Positions 8,675-17,238 of a DNA stretch of 64,000 nt are shown piece by piece (position 1 is the first letter of the stretch; each line of letters begins with the position of its first letter). The DNA lies in contig NZ_QJSW01000020.1 in assembly GCF_003217495.1 (NCBI RefSeq), positions 28,216 to 92,215 on the forward strand, in the 5' to 3' direction. Position numbers and translations under genes: made by a program. The DNA comes from Paenibacillus barcinonensis. GTDB lineage: Bacteria > Bacillota > Bacilli > Paenibacillales > Paenibacillaceae. Under the pieces are notes generated by a model. That model was not told where the DNA came from. It saw only the letters and a program-made list of their open reading frames with translations, and searched no databases.

Positions 8675-9747
8675 GTTTTTACTGGCTTGCGGAACCCTTT
8701 CTCTACACATGCCTGGCCGTTCTATTTGGATTTTTGATCATGCCGCGCATACATCCCGTCATTCAAACGAGCACCAGAATGATAAACTGGGCGCTCCTTG
8801 GAATTGTTATTTGTGCTTTTGTACCTGTTCTTCGAATTATCGTTTTCTTTGCTAATGATACAAACTGGTTCATCATCTTCAGGAGTGTTATGTTTTCGTT
8901 CGCAGAAGGCAAAGCATACGTATGGACACTTATTTTCTGCATTCTGTTATTGATGATGATTCGAATAAACAATACGAACAAGAACAGACATCTATACACA
9001 GCGGCTCTAGTTCTTACAGCCATTGGACTTATAGCTACATTATCCTGGTCAAGCCATTCATCTTCCTATTTTGGCATGCAGGGCTTCTGGAATCATTTGA
9101 TTCATCTGCTCTCGGTTACTGTCTGGTCCGGGATTTTGATTGTGACAAGCAGAATGATGCCTAATCATGAGAAACACTGGAGATCATTTCTCTCCTGGTA
9201 TCACCCGTTCGCCGCAGCCATCATGGTTGTGATTCTAATGTCTGGCTTGATGTTAAACGTGAAAACAGATCCCGACTATATCAATTCCTGGGTCACCTCG
9301 TATGGTCAGGCACTGTTGATGAAACATCTGCTGATGATTCCGCTGCTCATCATGGCCTTTTTCAACGGCTTTATCATGAAGAAGAGACTTGGTCAAGAAC
9401 AGTTCAATCCTCAAAGATGGCTGATGCTAGAAGGCATATTGGTGTTACTCATTTATACCGTCACCGGTTTTCTCAACCAGCAGCCCGCTCCTCATGAACT
9501 GAACCCTGAGACCATGAAGCTGTCTGCATCAGGTCTCTATACGTTCTGGAATCAGGGGAATCCGATAACCTATCCGGTGCATTGGAATATTGATGCGATT
9601 GCGATCCTCATGTATCTATTGGCAGCAGTCTCGATTTTAGCGATGTATGTGATTTTGAAAAAAAACAAAAACACGTATGCGGCACTTGTTTGTGGAGTCT
9701 TGTTCTGCCTCGTTTCGTTTGCCGGTTTGATACATGCCATTGCATAG
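8671..9747 (+). CDS. CopD-family copper transport membrane protein
   Basis: A 358-residue protein with about nine membrane helices and a CopD domain (roughly residues 150-265). The Met/His-rich helices include SSHSSSYFGMQGFWNHLIHLLSVTVWSG and LLMKHLLMIP, typical of CopD/YcnJ copper uptake proteins. The ATG at 8671 overlaps the copC-like stop (ATGA). The longer in-frame start at 8590 lies inside the upstream gene and gives a non-family N-terminus. CopC binds copper outside and CopD is thought to carry it across the membrane; here the two are separate proteins, while in YcnJ they are fused. No CsoR or YcnK-type regulator is adjacent. Confidence 0.85.
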   Translation: MSFYWLAEPFLYTCLAVLFGFLIMPRIHPVIQTSTRMINWALLGIVICAFVPVLRIIVFFANDTNWFIIFRSVMFSFAEGKAYVWTLIFCILLLMMIRINNTNKNRHLYTAALVLTAIGLIATLSWSSHSSSYFGMQGFWNHLIHLLSVTVWSGILIVTSRMMPNHEKHWRSFLSWYHPFAAAIMVVILMSGLMLNVKTDPDYINSWVTSYGQALLMKHLLMIPLLIMAFFNGFIMKKRLGQEQFNPQRWLMLEGILVLLIYTVTGFLNQQPAPHELNPETMKLSASGLYTFWNQGNPITYPVHWNIDAIAILMYLLAAVSILAMYVILKKNKNTYAALVCGVLFCLVSFAGLIHAIA

Positions 9748-9753
9748 AGCAAC

Positions 9754-9795
9754 AGGCCCGATTGGTATATTCCTCATCCAATACGGGCCTTTTTG
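9754..9795 (+). terminator. Rho-independent terminator of the copC-copD operon
   Basis: GGCCCGATTGG (9755-9765) pairs with CCAATACGGGCC (9778-9789) with one bulge and is followed by five T. The stem is GC-rich and the loop about 12 bases. Confidence 0.85.
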
Positions 9796-9930
9796 TGTTA
9801 TGTAAGGAATAAATATAAACAGACTCTGCCTATAATTGAAGATCAGCTTCCCTGTACACTACAGATATGGAACCTTTGTTTTAATACATGTTCATATGAC
9901 ACTAAACATCAGAAAAAGGGGATGCTCATC

Positions 9931-10932
9931 ATGTTTCATTTTGAATCAGAAAAAGAACTTCAGCAGACGCTGCTGCAATGTAAACAGGCCGCTTTACAGG
10001 CACTACCCTATTATCAGCTGGACTGGGAGCAGATTCGATTCAACCAGCTCTCGGGCACATGTACCTTTGTATTGGAAACACAGGAGAAGCAAAAGCTTTT
10101 GCTTCGAATTCATTCGGGAACGGATATACAGGAGATTGAATCTGAATTATTATTCCTTGAATCTCTTCATGCAAACAGTGATCTGATCATACCTCAAGGG
10201 CTTGTAAGTGCTGCCGGCTCCAGAGTAATTACACTCGAACGAGATGGTGATGTTGAATATCATGCCACATTACTAAGTTGGGTTGAGGGTGAACATTCGC
10301 AAGGGGCGCTTACGGATGATCAGGTGTATCAGGAAGGTGTGCTTTTGGCAAAACTGCATCAAGCCACCGAGGGTTTGATGTTAGACGAGAACGCCCATTT
10401 CAAACGTCCTGCATGGGGTCAGCAGACATTTCAGCAAGCTTGGGCTCGATTAACGAAGTATTACAGTCGCTTTCTGAGTGAAGCAGAATTCCAGCTGTAT
10501 CGCGAAGCCGCCGACCGGGTTTCCTCATGGCTCGCCACACTTTCGGTTGAAAAGAACAGCTACGGCTTGATTCATGGTGACCTCCATCAGGGCAATATCA
10601 TTTTTCATGAAGGGCAGCCTCGCGCCATTGATTTTGGAAGATGTGGCTACGGATTTTATACATACGATATTGCACACATGATTCTGGCACTCTATCCCGC
10701 ACAAAGAGAAATCGTCATTCAAGGCTACGAGAGCATCAGAACGCTGGATCAAGATTGGTATGCTGTCTTAGAGGCATTTGCGGTGATGGTCCTGATTGAA
10801 AATACCAGCCATCATGCCCCCAATCCTCGGGAAATCGAGAGTCTTCAAGCGGAGCAGCCATACGCTCAAGCGATCCTTCAGCACTATTTAGACGGAAAAC
10901 CATTTCTGTTTAATGCGATTGAGATTAATTAA
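9931..10932 (+). CDS. Phosphotransferase of the APH / homoserine-kinase-II fold
   Basis: A 333-residue kinase-like protein of the aminoglycoside phosphotransferase superfamily. The catalytic loop GLIHGDLHQGNIIF contains the Brenner-type HGDxxxxN and is followed by the metal-binding AIDFGRCGYG. The nucleotide-binding N-lobe spans about 15-110. AAAAGGGG lies nine bases before the ATG at 9931, so the upstream in-frame ATGs (9793, 9922) are not used. The family includes antibiotic kinases, homoserine/choline kinases and fructosamine-type kinases, so the substrate is open. It is a single gene between two terminated units. Confidence 0.82.
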   Translation: MFHFESEKELQQTLLQCKQAALQALPYYQLDWEQIRFNQLSGTCTFVLETQEKQKLLLRIHSGTDIQEIESELLFLESLHANSDLIIPQGLVSAAGSRVITLERDGDVEYHATLLSWVEGEHSQGALTDDQVYQEGVLLAKLHQATEGLMLDENAHFKRPAWGQQTFQQAWARLTKYYSRFLSEAEFQLYREAADRVSSWLATLSVEKNSYGLIHGDLHQGNIIFHEGQPRAIDFGRCGYGFYTYDIAHMILALYPAQREIVIQGYESIRTLDQDWYAVLEAFAVMVLIENTSHHAPNPREIESLQAEQPYAQAILQHYLDGKPFLFNAIEIN

Positions 10933-10940
10933 GATTCCAG

Positions 10941-10978
10941 ATGAAAGCGTTTGACTTATTCGAATAACCTTCTATAAT
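10941..10978 (+). promoter_or_regulatory. Sigma-A promoter with cre-like element for the first yesM/yesN operon
   Basis: TTGACT (10951-10956) and TATAAT (10973-10978) are 16 bp apart. ATGAAAGCGTTTGACTT (10941-10957) overlaps the -35 and resembles a CcpA cre site in its left half, suggesting catabolite control. Confidence 0.6.
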
Positions 10979-10991
10979 TATGAAAGCAAAG

Positions 10992-11020
10992 GCAAGCTTC
11001 CACAGCAGGAGGCTTGCTGT
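10992..11020 (+). repeat. Leader-RNA hairpin between promoter and sensor kinase
   Basis: GCAAGCTTCC (10992-11001) pairs with GGAGGCTTGC (11008-11017) with one G-U pair and a six-base loop, followed by TGTTTCATTT. It lies in the 5' leader between the promoter and the kinase ribosome site. It could be a weak attenuator or an mRNA-stabilising stem. Confidence 0.5.
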
Positions 11021-11045
11021 TTCATTTAGCAAGGAGAATATCAAC

Positions 11046-12779
11046 ATGACACTAAAGAAAAGAATCTTTCTGTTGTTTTTCCTCAGTGCGTTTATCCCCT
11101 TTATCAGTATATTTGCCATCTCGTATTACACGATCGACTCCATTTTTGCCAATAAGATTGACGATGGAATTCGAAGTAATCTGCAGCAGGTGACCTCGTC
11201 TTTGGAGAACTCCATCACCAACCTGAATCACGTAACCCAGCAATTGTCCTACAGTGGTACGGCAGGCAAAAGGCTGCAGCAATTTCTGGACCCTGCCTCT
11301 GGTATATTTGACAAAATTGAAGCAAGGGACGAATTAAAGAGCGAGTTAAGTGTTGTGACATTTACCAATCCGAATATCGGATTGACCTTGTATTATTTTC
11401 AAAAAGAAGGGACCACGCAATTCGGCAATTTTCCGATCAAAGATCGGTTTTCTCCCGAAGCTTTGCCAATCCTCTTTCAATCCTATGGAATAAGCTATTA
11501 TAGCCCGCATGTCAGCATGAACCGTTTTAATGACGAGTTGGTTCTGTCCGCAATGCGCAAAGTGAAGCTCTCTGGCAGAGATGATGTGTATATTTATGTC
11601 GAATCCGGCTTTCGTCTGACCGAGGATATTCTGGGTTCCAATCAATCCAGCAGCACTGTATCTCATCTCATTCTGGATGCGGAAGGCAATACGGTCTACA
11701 GTGAAATACCCGATACGATTCGAGTCGGAGAAAACTTTAACAGCTTAACGAGCGCATCCGTCAAAGACGGCACATCTCGCGGTTATCACTGGTTCAAGAC
11801 CGATTCTCCGCAGAAATGGAGTGTCGTGTCCGTCATTTCCCAAGATCAATACCAGCAGGAGAAAAATCAATGGCTGGTTCGAATTATGCTGGTTGCTTTA
11901 TTTTTCCTCGGGTTTACTGTTTTCCTCGCTTGGCTGCTGTGGAAGATGGTGTATAAACCGCTCGGACTGTTTCATTCCGAGATCAATGGGATGTCGAAAA
12001 ATCCGCAAACCGCAGATCGGCAGCAGGCTCGCACAGCTATTCCCGAATTCGATTTTCTGCTCAGTGAATTCTCCAACATGCAGCATCAGATCAGCGATTT
12101 GTTTACGGAGGTGCAGCAGAAGGAAAAAATTCGCGCTGACCTGGAGGTGGAGAAGCTGTTATATCAGATCAATCCACATTTTCTGATGAACACTCTGGAT
12201 ACGGTGCACTGGCTCGCCGTCATGAACGGGCAGGGAGAGATCGACAAGCTGGTACAGGCTCTGAACAAGCTGCTTTACTATAACCTGGGCAAGCTGGGGC
12301 AAGTCTCAACCATGCAGGAAGAATTGAATGCGTTGGGACAATATTTGATTTTGCAGCAGATTCGATATGATTTTGAATTTGATGTTCGCATCACAGCGGA
12401 TGAGCAGGTGCTTCAGATTCCTGTACCTCGCTTTATCCTGCAGCCGCTGGTTGAGAATTCGCTGTACCACGGACTAAGCGATGAAGGTTTTATTCAGATC
12501 GAGGTCACATGCACCTCTACATTGAACATTCTGATTCAGGATAACGGGGCAGGCATGAGCGAGGAGACCATTCAGAAGTTGCTGAACAATCGGGTAGCCG
12601 AGCAGGATAAAGTCGGGATGGGCATCGGACTGAATTATGTTCATCGCATGCTGAGGGCCCAATACGGGAATCAGGCTCAGCTGCGCATCGAAAGTGAACC
12701 CGGTAAGGGAACAAACATCCTGTTGATACTGCCTATAAAAGGAGAAGACGCTCATCATGATAAAAGTGTTAATAGTTGA
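11046..12779 (+). CDS. YesM-family sensor histidine kinase
   Basis: A 577-residue sensor kinase of the YesM/LytS type. Membrane helices lie at about residues 7-30 and 280-302 and enclose a large extracellular sensor domain (dCache-like). A HAMP region follows (about 303-360). The His_kinase domain has phospho-acceptor His378 in YQINPHFLMNTL, and the HATPase domain shows LVENSLYHGL and DNGAGM. The start at 11046 is chosen for the AAGGAGAA upstream; an in-frame ATG at 10980 lies at the transcription start. The gene overlaps the regulator by 23 bases. In this family the outside domain senses an oligosaccharide or the loaded binding protein. Confidence 0.9.
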   Translation: MTLKKRIFLLFFLSAFIPFISIFAISYYTIDSIFANKIDDGIRSNLQQVTSSLENSITNLNHVTQQLSYSGTAGKRLQQFLDPASGIFDKIEARDELKSELSVVTFTNPNIGLTLYYFQKEGTTQFGNFPIKDRFSPEALPILFQSYGISYYSPHVSMNRFNDELVLSAMRKVKLSGRDDVYIYVESGFRLTEDILGSNQSSSTVSHLILDAEGNTVYSEIPDTIRVGENFNSLTSASVKDGTSRGYHWFKTDSPQKWSVVSVISQDQYQQEKNQWLVRIMLVALFFLGFTVFLAWLLWKMVYKPLGLFHSEINGMSKNPQTADRQQARTAIPEFDFLLSEFSNMQHQISDLFTEVQQKEKIRADLEVEKLLYQINPHFLMNTLDTVHWLAVMNGQGEIDKLVQALNKLLYYNLGKLGQVSTMQEELNALGQYLILQQIRYDFEFDVRITADEQVLQIPVPRFILQPLVENSLYHGLSDEGFIQIEVTCTSTLNILIQDNGAGMSEETIQKLLNNRVAEQDKVGMGIGLNYVHRMLRAQYGNQAQLRIESEPGKGTNILLILPIKGEDAHHDKSVNS

Positions 12780-14163
12780 TGACGACAAGCTGGTACGCAA
12801 GGGCATTAGCTCTGCAATGCCATGGAAGGATTTTGATATGGAGGTAGTTGGAGAAGCCGGCAACGGGCAGAAAGCATTGGAATTTTTGCAAAGCCATCCT
12901 GTCGATCTGATGCTGACCGATCTGGCGATGCCGGTCATGTCCGGCATTGAGCTGATGAGAGCGGCGAAGCAGCTCTATCCGGGGTTACATATTGTCGTAT
13001 TGACCCTGCATCAGGATTTTGACTATATTCAAGAAGCACTTCGGCTGGGAGCCATTGACTATATCGCCAAAGTTCAGCTGGAGAAAGAGCAGTTCGAGCA
13101 TGTTCTTCAGCGCATCTATACACGTATTAACGAGTCAGTTCAACCAAACCGCTTAGTGCCTTCACTCGAAGAAACCAATGTTCGTTATTCAACTGTATAT
13201 GTGCTTGTGTCTCAGGATCGCAACTCTGAACATTCCTGGGTTTCACAGATGAACGTGACTGACTATGAGATGCGTTGGAAGATTGAACGAAACTGCTGTA
13301 TGTGGGCAGCGCGCAGAGAACAGGAGCAGCAGCTCTTTGAGCAGCTGAAGGAGTTACAGCTTCAAGCCCCACAAACCACACTATTTGTGCTGTCTGATGT
13401 ACAAGCACGAACGTGGTCACAGATCAAAAGCTGGATTATTCATTACACTGAAACTGAGTTTTTCTACAAATATACTCCTGATCTTAGGGTACTTATGCTT
13501 TCGATGAATGATGACAAGCCGTTTGTACTCGCACTGCAGGATGAGAAGCTGGATCAGCTTAAACAAACCTGGTTTCAAACACCATGGACACATCATGAAC
13601 TTCATTATCGTGAACTTATCCACCAGTTCAAAGCATTACAGTTGCAGAAAGGGCAGCTAACGGGGCTGCTGTACTTCATCGTCATGGAGTGGAATCGCCT
13701 GTTTGCCGAGACTTCACTCGGGAAACTCACTATGATTCATTCATTTGATTCCTGGTACGAGGTAGAGACATGGATCAAACAAACCGCAGCGAGCATTCGT
13801 CAAGCGGACAAGCAGCACGGGTATTCACCTGAGATTATGGGGGCGGTCAAAAAAGCCGTGAAGATCATTCAAAATGATTTGACTCAGGCGCACACTGCTT
13901 CCGGACTATCCCAGCAGCTCAATATCAGTCGAAGTTATTTCAGTCAATGCTTCAAAGAGCTCATGGGACGCACATTTAACGATTACACCCGATTCGTTCG
14001 AGTAGAAAAAGCCAAGGAATATCTGGTCAATACGAATCACACCATAGCGTGGATTGCAGAGCAAGTCGGTTATACAGATGAAAAATACTTCAGCCGAATT
14101 TTTCGCGAAATGACAGGATTCCTGCCAAGTGAATATCGACAAGCTGGCGTAAACATGGAGTAG
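12757..14163 (+). CDS. YesN-type AraC-family response regulator
   Basis: A 468-residue response regulator. The receiver domain (about 1-125) has phospho-acceptor Asp55 in LMLTDLAMPVMSG. A long middle region (about 130-350) of unknown fold links to a C-terminal AraC-type double HTH (about 365-465) containing LNISRSYFSQCFKELMG and IAEQVGYTDEKYFSRIFR. AAAAGGAGAA lies inside the kinase 3' end and the genes overlap, so the two are co-translated. It is expected to activate the solute-binding protein and permease genes immediately downstream. Confidence 0.9.
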   Translation: MIKVLIVDDDKLVRKGISSAMPWKDFDMEVVGEAGNGQKALEFLQSHPVDLMLTDLAMPVMSGIELMRAAKQLYPGLHIVVLTLHQDFDYIQEALRLGAIDYIAKVQLEKEQFEHVLQRIYTRINESVQPNRLVPSLEETNVRYSTVYVLVSQDRNSEHSWVSQMNVTDYEMRWKIERNCCMWAARREQEQQLFEQLKELQLQAPQTTLFVLSDVQARTWSQIKSWIIHYTETEFFYKYTPDLRVLMLSMNDDKPFVLALQDEKLDQLKQTWFQTPWTHHELHYRELIHQFKALQLQKGQLTGLLYFIVMEWNRLFAETSLGKLTMIHSFDSWYEVETWIKQTAASIRQADKQHGYSPEIMGAVKKAVKIIQNDLTQAHTASGLSQQLNISRSYFSQCFKELMGRTFNDYTRFVRVEKAKEYLVNTNHTIAWIAEQVGYTDEKYFSRIFREMTGFLPSEYRQAGVNME

Positions 14164-14496
14164 CGGAATCATCACAAGGCTCATCTGCATCTGACTTCTA
14201 TGGAAAAACAAATAATGATTTGGGCATAAATAATCCTTCCAGGTCGACAGCACCTTTCATGATTAAGGGACTGCCGGCTTTTCTTTTCAACAAATACCAG
14301 CAAAGGGTAGACAAATGGAAGGCAGCAGGTAGGATAAATGTAATTCTGCTGTGTCATGTGGGGAATATCATCCGAAAACGGTGAACATTTCTCTAACCAA
14401 ACGAGCGTGCAATCCCTATCCCGGCAGAGGGAATATTCAACTTATAATGAAAGCGTACACAAAAATGATAATCAGATTGAAGGGGAATCTAACAAG
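14164..14496 (+). promoter_or_regulatory. 333-bp intergenic region with -10 box overlapped by a cre-like site
   Basis: No gene is seen here. Near the end, TATAAT (14443-14448) is overlapped by ATGAAAGCGTACACAAA (14447-14463), which matches the CcpA cre consensus with one mismatch. The -35 region is poor, as expected for an activator-dependent promoter. A weak stem near 14250-14280 followed by CTTTTCTTTTC may end the regulator transcript. Confidence 0.6.
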
Positions 14497-16233
14497 ATGA
14501 CAACAAAATGGTCCATGAAAAGCAATCTGTTCACGAAACGTTTGGCTGTGCTGTCCATGTCTGCCATGATGGTTACTGTTCTGGCTGCCTGTGGTGGAAG
14601 CACAGAGGCACCTACTGCAGAGGATGCAGGCAAATATGAAGTCAATCCGGGAGAGCCTTTTAGTGCGTATAAGGACGAAATCAGCGTCACTATGGGAAGG
14701 GTGACCACAGCCAATCCGAAACTTCCGTCGGGAGATACGTACGAGAACAATGCATATACCCGGCTGGTCAAGGATACGTTTAATGCCAAAATTACAGACC
14801 AATTTGAAGCCAACGGTGAAGACTATAGCCGTCAGGTCTCGCTTGCGATTGCATCCGGGGAGCTGCCCGACATGATGCGTGTTGATTCCAAGGATGAGCT
14901 GAAGGAACTGGTAGACAATGATCTGATTGAAGACCTGACGGCTGTATATGATCAATACGCCACCGATGAGATTAAAAAAATATACGATTCTTACGATGGT
15001 CGTGCCTTGGGCAATGCAACGATAGATGGGCGTTTGATGGGACTGCCGGCAACTTCACTGGATTCTGCGCCAACGATGGTTTGGGTTCGCCAGGACTGGC
15101 TGGATTTGCTCGGAATTAAGCTTGATGCAGATGGAGACGGAGCGATCACGCTGGAGGAGGTCGAGCAAACGGCGCAGCAATTTCTGAAAAAAGATCCGGG
15201 GCAATCCGGCAATCCGGTCGGTATTCCTTTTGTAAACACCATGAACACGACTGATTATAATGGCTCTGCCTATACAATGCTGGGTGTTGCTTCAACGCAG
15301 AATGCATTTCCACAGTATTGGATGAAAGGTGAGGACGGCAAAATCTTCTATGGCTCAACAACCGAAGAGACTAAGCAAATGCTAGGTATTATGGCAAATT
15401 GGTTCAAAGCAGGCATCATTGATCCCCAATTCGGGACTCGTACATTTGATGATATTACCGCACTTTATGCGAATGGACAGAGCGGCATCGCCTTTGGACC
15501 TTGGCACATTCCTGACTGGGGCCTGATCAGTGTGAAGCAGATGGACAAAAACGCCAAATTTTCGGCTTATACCTTAGAGGATGCAAACGGCAAGGTCAAT
15601 GTTGCACACGCGAATCCCTCCAACCAGTTTATCGTTGTGAGAAAAGGATACGAGCACCCCGAGCTGGCGGTTAAAATTGTCAATCTGTTCTACGACAAGC
15701 TGGCGAATGACAAGGATGTTGCAACAACGATGTCGGAAGCAGCCAAATATCAAGAGACTGGCGTCGATGGATCGACCCGGCCATTCAACATCGAAGTCAA
15801 CTCAGCGACATCACTGTTGGACGATTATTCGGATGTCGTTCGCGGAATTAAAGGCGAAATCAGTCTGGATGAGGTCCATACGACCGAATCCAAAAACAAT
15901 ATTGGCAGCATCAAAACGTATTTAAGCGACATGGATACAGACGATACAACAGCCTGGTCGAAATATCATTCACGTATTAATGGCGTAGGGCTGATTGATA
16001 AGCTAACCAAGGAGAAAAAATTCGTATGGATGACCCCGGCCTTCTCGGGAACCACCTCTAGCATGAAACAAACGTGGGCTAATCTGAGCAAGCTGGAGCA
16101 GGAGTCGTTTATCAAAATTATTACCGGGTCGGAACCGATAGATTACTTCGATACTTTTGTGGTCAATTGGAGAAAACAAGGTGGTGACCAAGTAATTCAG
16201 GAGATTGAATCCGAGATCACGTCACAACCATAA
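14497..16233 (+). CDS. Extracellular sugar-binding lipoprotein (LplA/YtcQ type)
   Basis: A 578-residue ABC transporter solute-binding lipoprotein. The signal peptide ends in TVLAACGG with the lipidated Cys32. Two-lobe binding domains fill the rest. A perfect 12-residue EF-hand-like loop (Asp-Ala-Asp-Gly-Asp-Gly-Ala-Ile...Glu) is encoded at 15124-15159. The C-terminal SEPIDYFDTFVVNWRKQGGD is typical of the large Paenibacillus LplA group. AAGGGGAA precedes the ATG at 14497; the longer frame from 14356 lacks a ribosome site. It is followed by two permeases and two GH13 enzymes, so its ligand is probably an alpha-glucan-derived oligosaccharide. No ATPase gene is present; a shared MsmX-type ATPase elsewhere is expected. 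Confidence 0.9.
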   Translation: MTTKWSMKSNLFTKRLAVLSMSAMMVTVLAACGGSTEAPTAEDAGKYEVNPGEPFSAYKDEISVTMGRVTTANPKLPSGDTYENNAYTRLVKDTFNAKITDQFEANGEDYSRQVSLAIASGELPDMMRVDSKDELKELVDNDLIEDLTAVYDQYATDEIKKIYDSYDGRALGNATIDGRLMGLPATSLDSAPTMVWVRQDWLDLLGIKLDADGDGAITLEEVEQTAQQFLKKDPGQSGNPVGIPFVNTMNTTDYNGSAYTMLGVASTQNAFPQYWMKGEDGKIFYGSTTEETKQMLGIMANWFKAGIIDPQFGTRTFDDITALYANGQSGIAFGPWHIPDWGLISVKQMDKNAKFSAYTLEDANGKVNVAHANPSNQFIVVRKGYEHPELAVKIVNLFYDKLANDKDVATTMSEAAKYQETGVDGSTRPFNIEVNSATSLLDDYSDVVRGIKGEISLDEVHTTESKNNIGSIKTYLSDMDTDDTTAWSKYHSRINGVGLIDKLTKEKKFVWMTPAFSGTTSSMKQTWANLSKLEQESFIKIITGSEPIDYFDTFVVNWRKQGGDQVIQEIESEITSQP

Positions 16234-16250
16234 ACATCTACAGAATGTGC

Positions 16251-16286
16251 GAGGCTGCGCACGGGTATATCCATGTGCGGCCTTTC
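16251..16286 (+). repeat. Intercistronic hairpin between binding protein and permease genes
   Basis: GGCTGCGCAC (16253-16262) pairs with GTGCGGCC (16275-16282) with one bulge. No T-run follows. Such stems often protect the 3' end of the abundant binding-protein mRNA and reduce expression of the downstream permeases. Confidence 0.55.
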
Positions 16287-16310
16287 TTCATCAGGGAAGG
16301 AGAATGCTTC

Positions 16311-17225
16311 TTGAAACAACGAAATTCAAACATCAATGGCCGCATCAGCTCAGGTACAATGTACCATATGATGATGATCCCGGGCATTTTATTTTTGCTT
16401 GTATTCAGCTATATTCCGATGGTTGGCGTAATCACAGCCTTTCAGGACTATATCCCGGCCAAAGGAATGTTTGGCTCTGAATTTGTCGGGCTCAAACATT
16501 TCATCTATATGTTCAAATTGCCCGACATTGCACAAGTGGTGAGCAACACGTTAGTCATCGCTCTTGGCAAAATTCTGCTCGGTACGCTGATGGCCATCAT
16601 TTTTTCGGTGCTGCTTAATGAAATTCGCATCAAAACGATTAAGAAATCGGTACAAACGATTGTGTATCTGCCACACTTTCTATCCTGGGTAGTGCTTGCT
16701 TCGGTCGTTGTTAATATGTTTAGCCTGGATGGCATTGTGAATCAAATTCTGGCCTTCTTCGGAGTACAGCATATTAATTTCCTAGGCAGCAACACATGGT
16801 TTCAACCACTGATTATCGGGACAGATGTATGGAAGGAATTCGGATACAGCTCCATCGTATATCTGGCTGCCATTACCTCCATCGACCCGGGCTTATATGA
16901 GGCTGCGGGCATGGACGGGGCCAGCTGGTGGAGAAAAGTATGGCACATTACGCTGCCAGGTATGCTGCCAATTATTCTGCTCATGGGTGTCATGAGTCTG
17001 ACCAATATATTAAGTGCGGGCTTTGATCAAATCTACAACCTTTATAATCCGATCGTCTATGAATCAGGAGACATTCTGGATACGTATGTTTACCGCATTG
17101 GTCTGGTTGGAAGACAGTACAGCTTCGGTACGGCAGTGGGTTTATTCAAGTCCGTGATCGGTATTGTTTTACTGTTATCGGCCAATCAGCTCGCCAAAAA
17201 ATATACGGATCGCAAAATATTCTAA
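16311..17225 (+). CDS. ABC sugar transporter permease (LplB type)
   Basis: A 304-residue inner-membrane permease with six membrane helices. The EAA loop is seen as YEAAGMDGASWWRKVWHITLPGMLPI at about residue 200. The likely start is TTG at 16311, eight bases after GGAAGGAG. An ATG in the same area (16304) is out of frame, and the longer frame from 16245 runs through the intercistronic hairpin. It pairs with the next gene to form the transmembrane heterodimer for the upstream lipoprotein. Confidence 0.88.
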   Translation: MKQRNSNINGRISSGTMYHMMMIPGILFLLVFSYIPMVGVITAFQDYIPAKGMFGSEFVGLKHFIYMFKLPDIAQVVSNTLVIALGKILLGTLMAIIFSVLLNEIRIKTIKKSVQTIVYLPHFLSWVVLASVVVNMFSLDGIVNQILAFFGVQHINFLGSNTWFQPLIIGTDVWKEFGYSSIVYLAAITSIDPGLYEAAGMDGASWWRKVWHITLPGMLPIILLMGVMSLTNILSAGFDQIYNLYNPIVYESGDILDTYVYRIGLVGRQYSFGTAVGLFKSVIGIVLLLSANQLAKKYTDRKIF

Positions 17226-17238
17226 GGAGGCAACGTCT

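Noticed and set aside
14437..14955. Minus-strand open frame of 172 codons
   Set aside because: It lies opposite the signal peptide and first domain of the binding lipoprotein, has no ribosome site and no family features.
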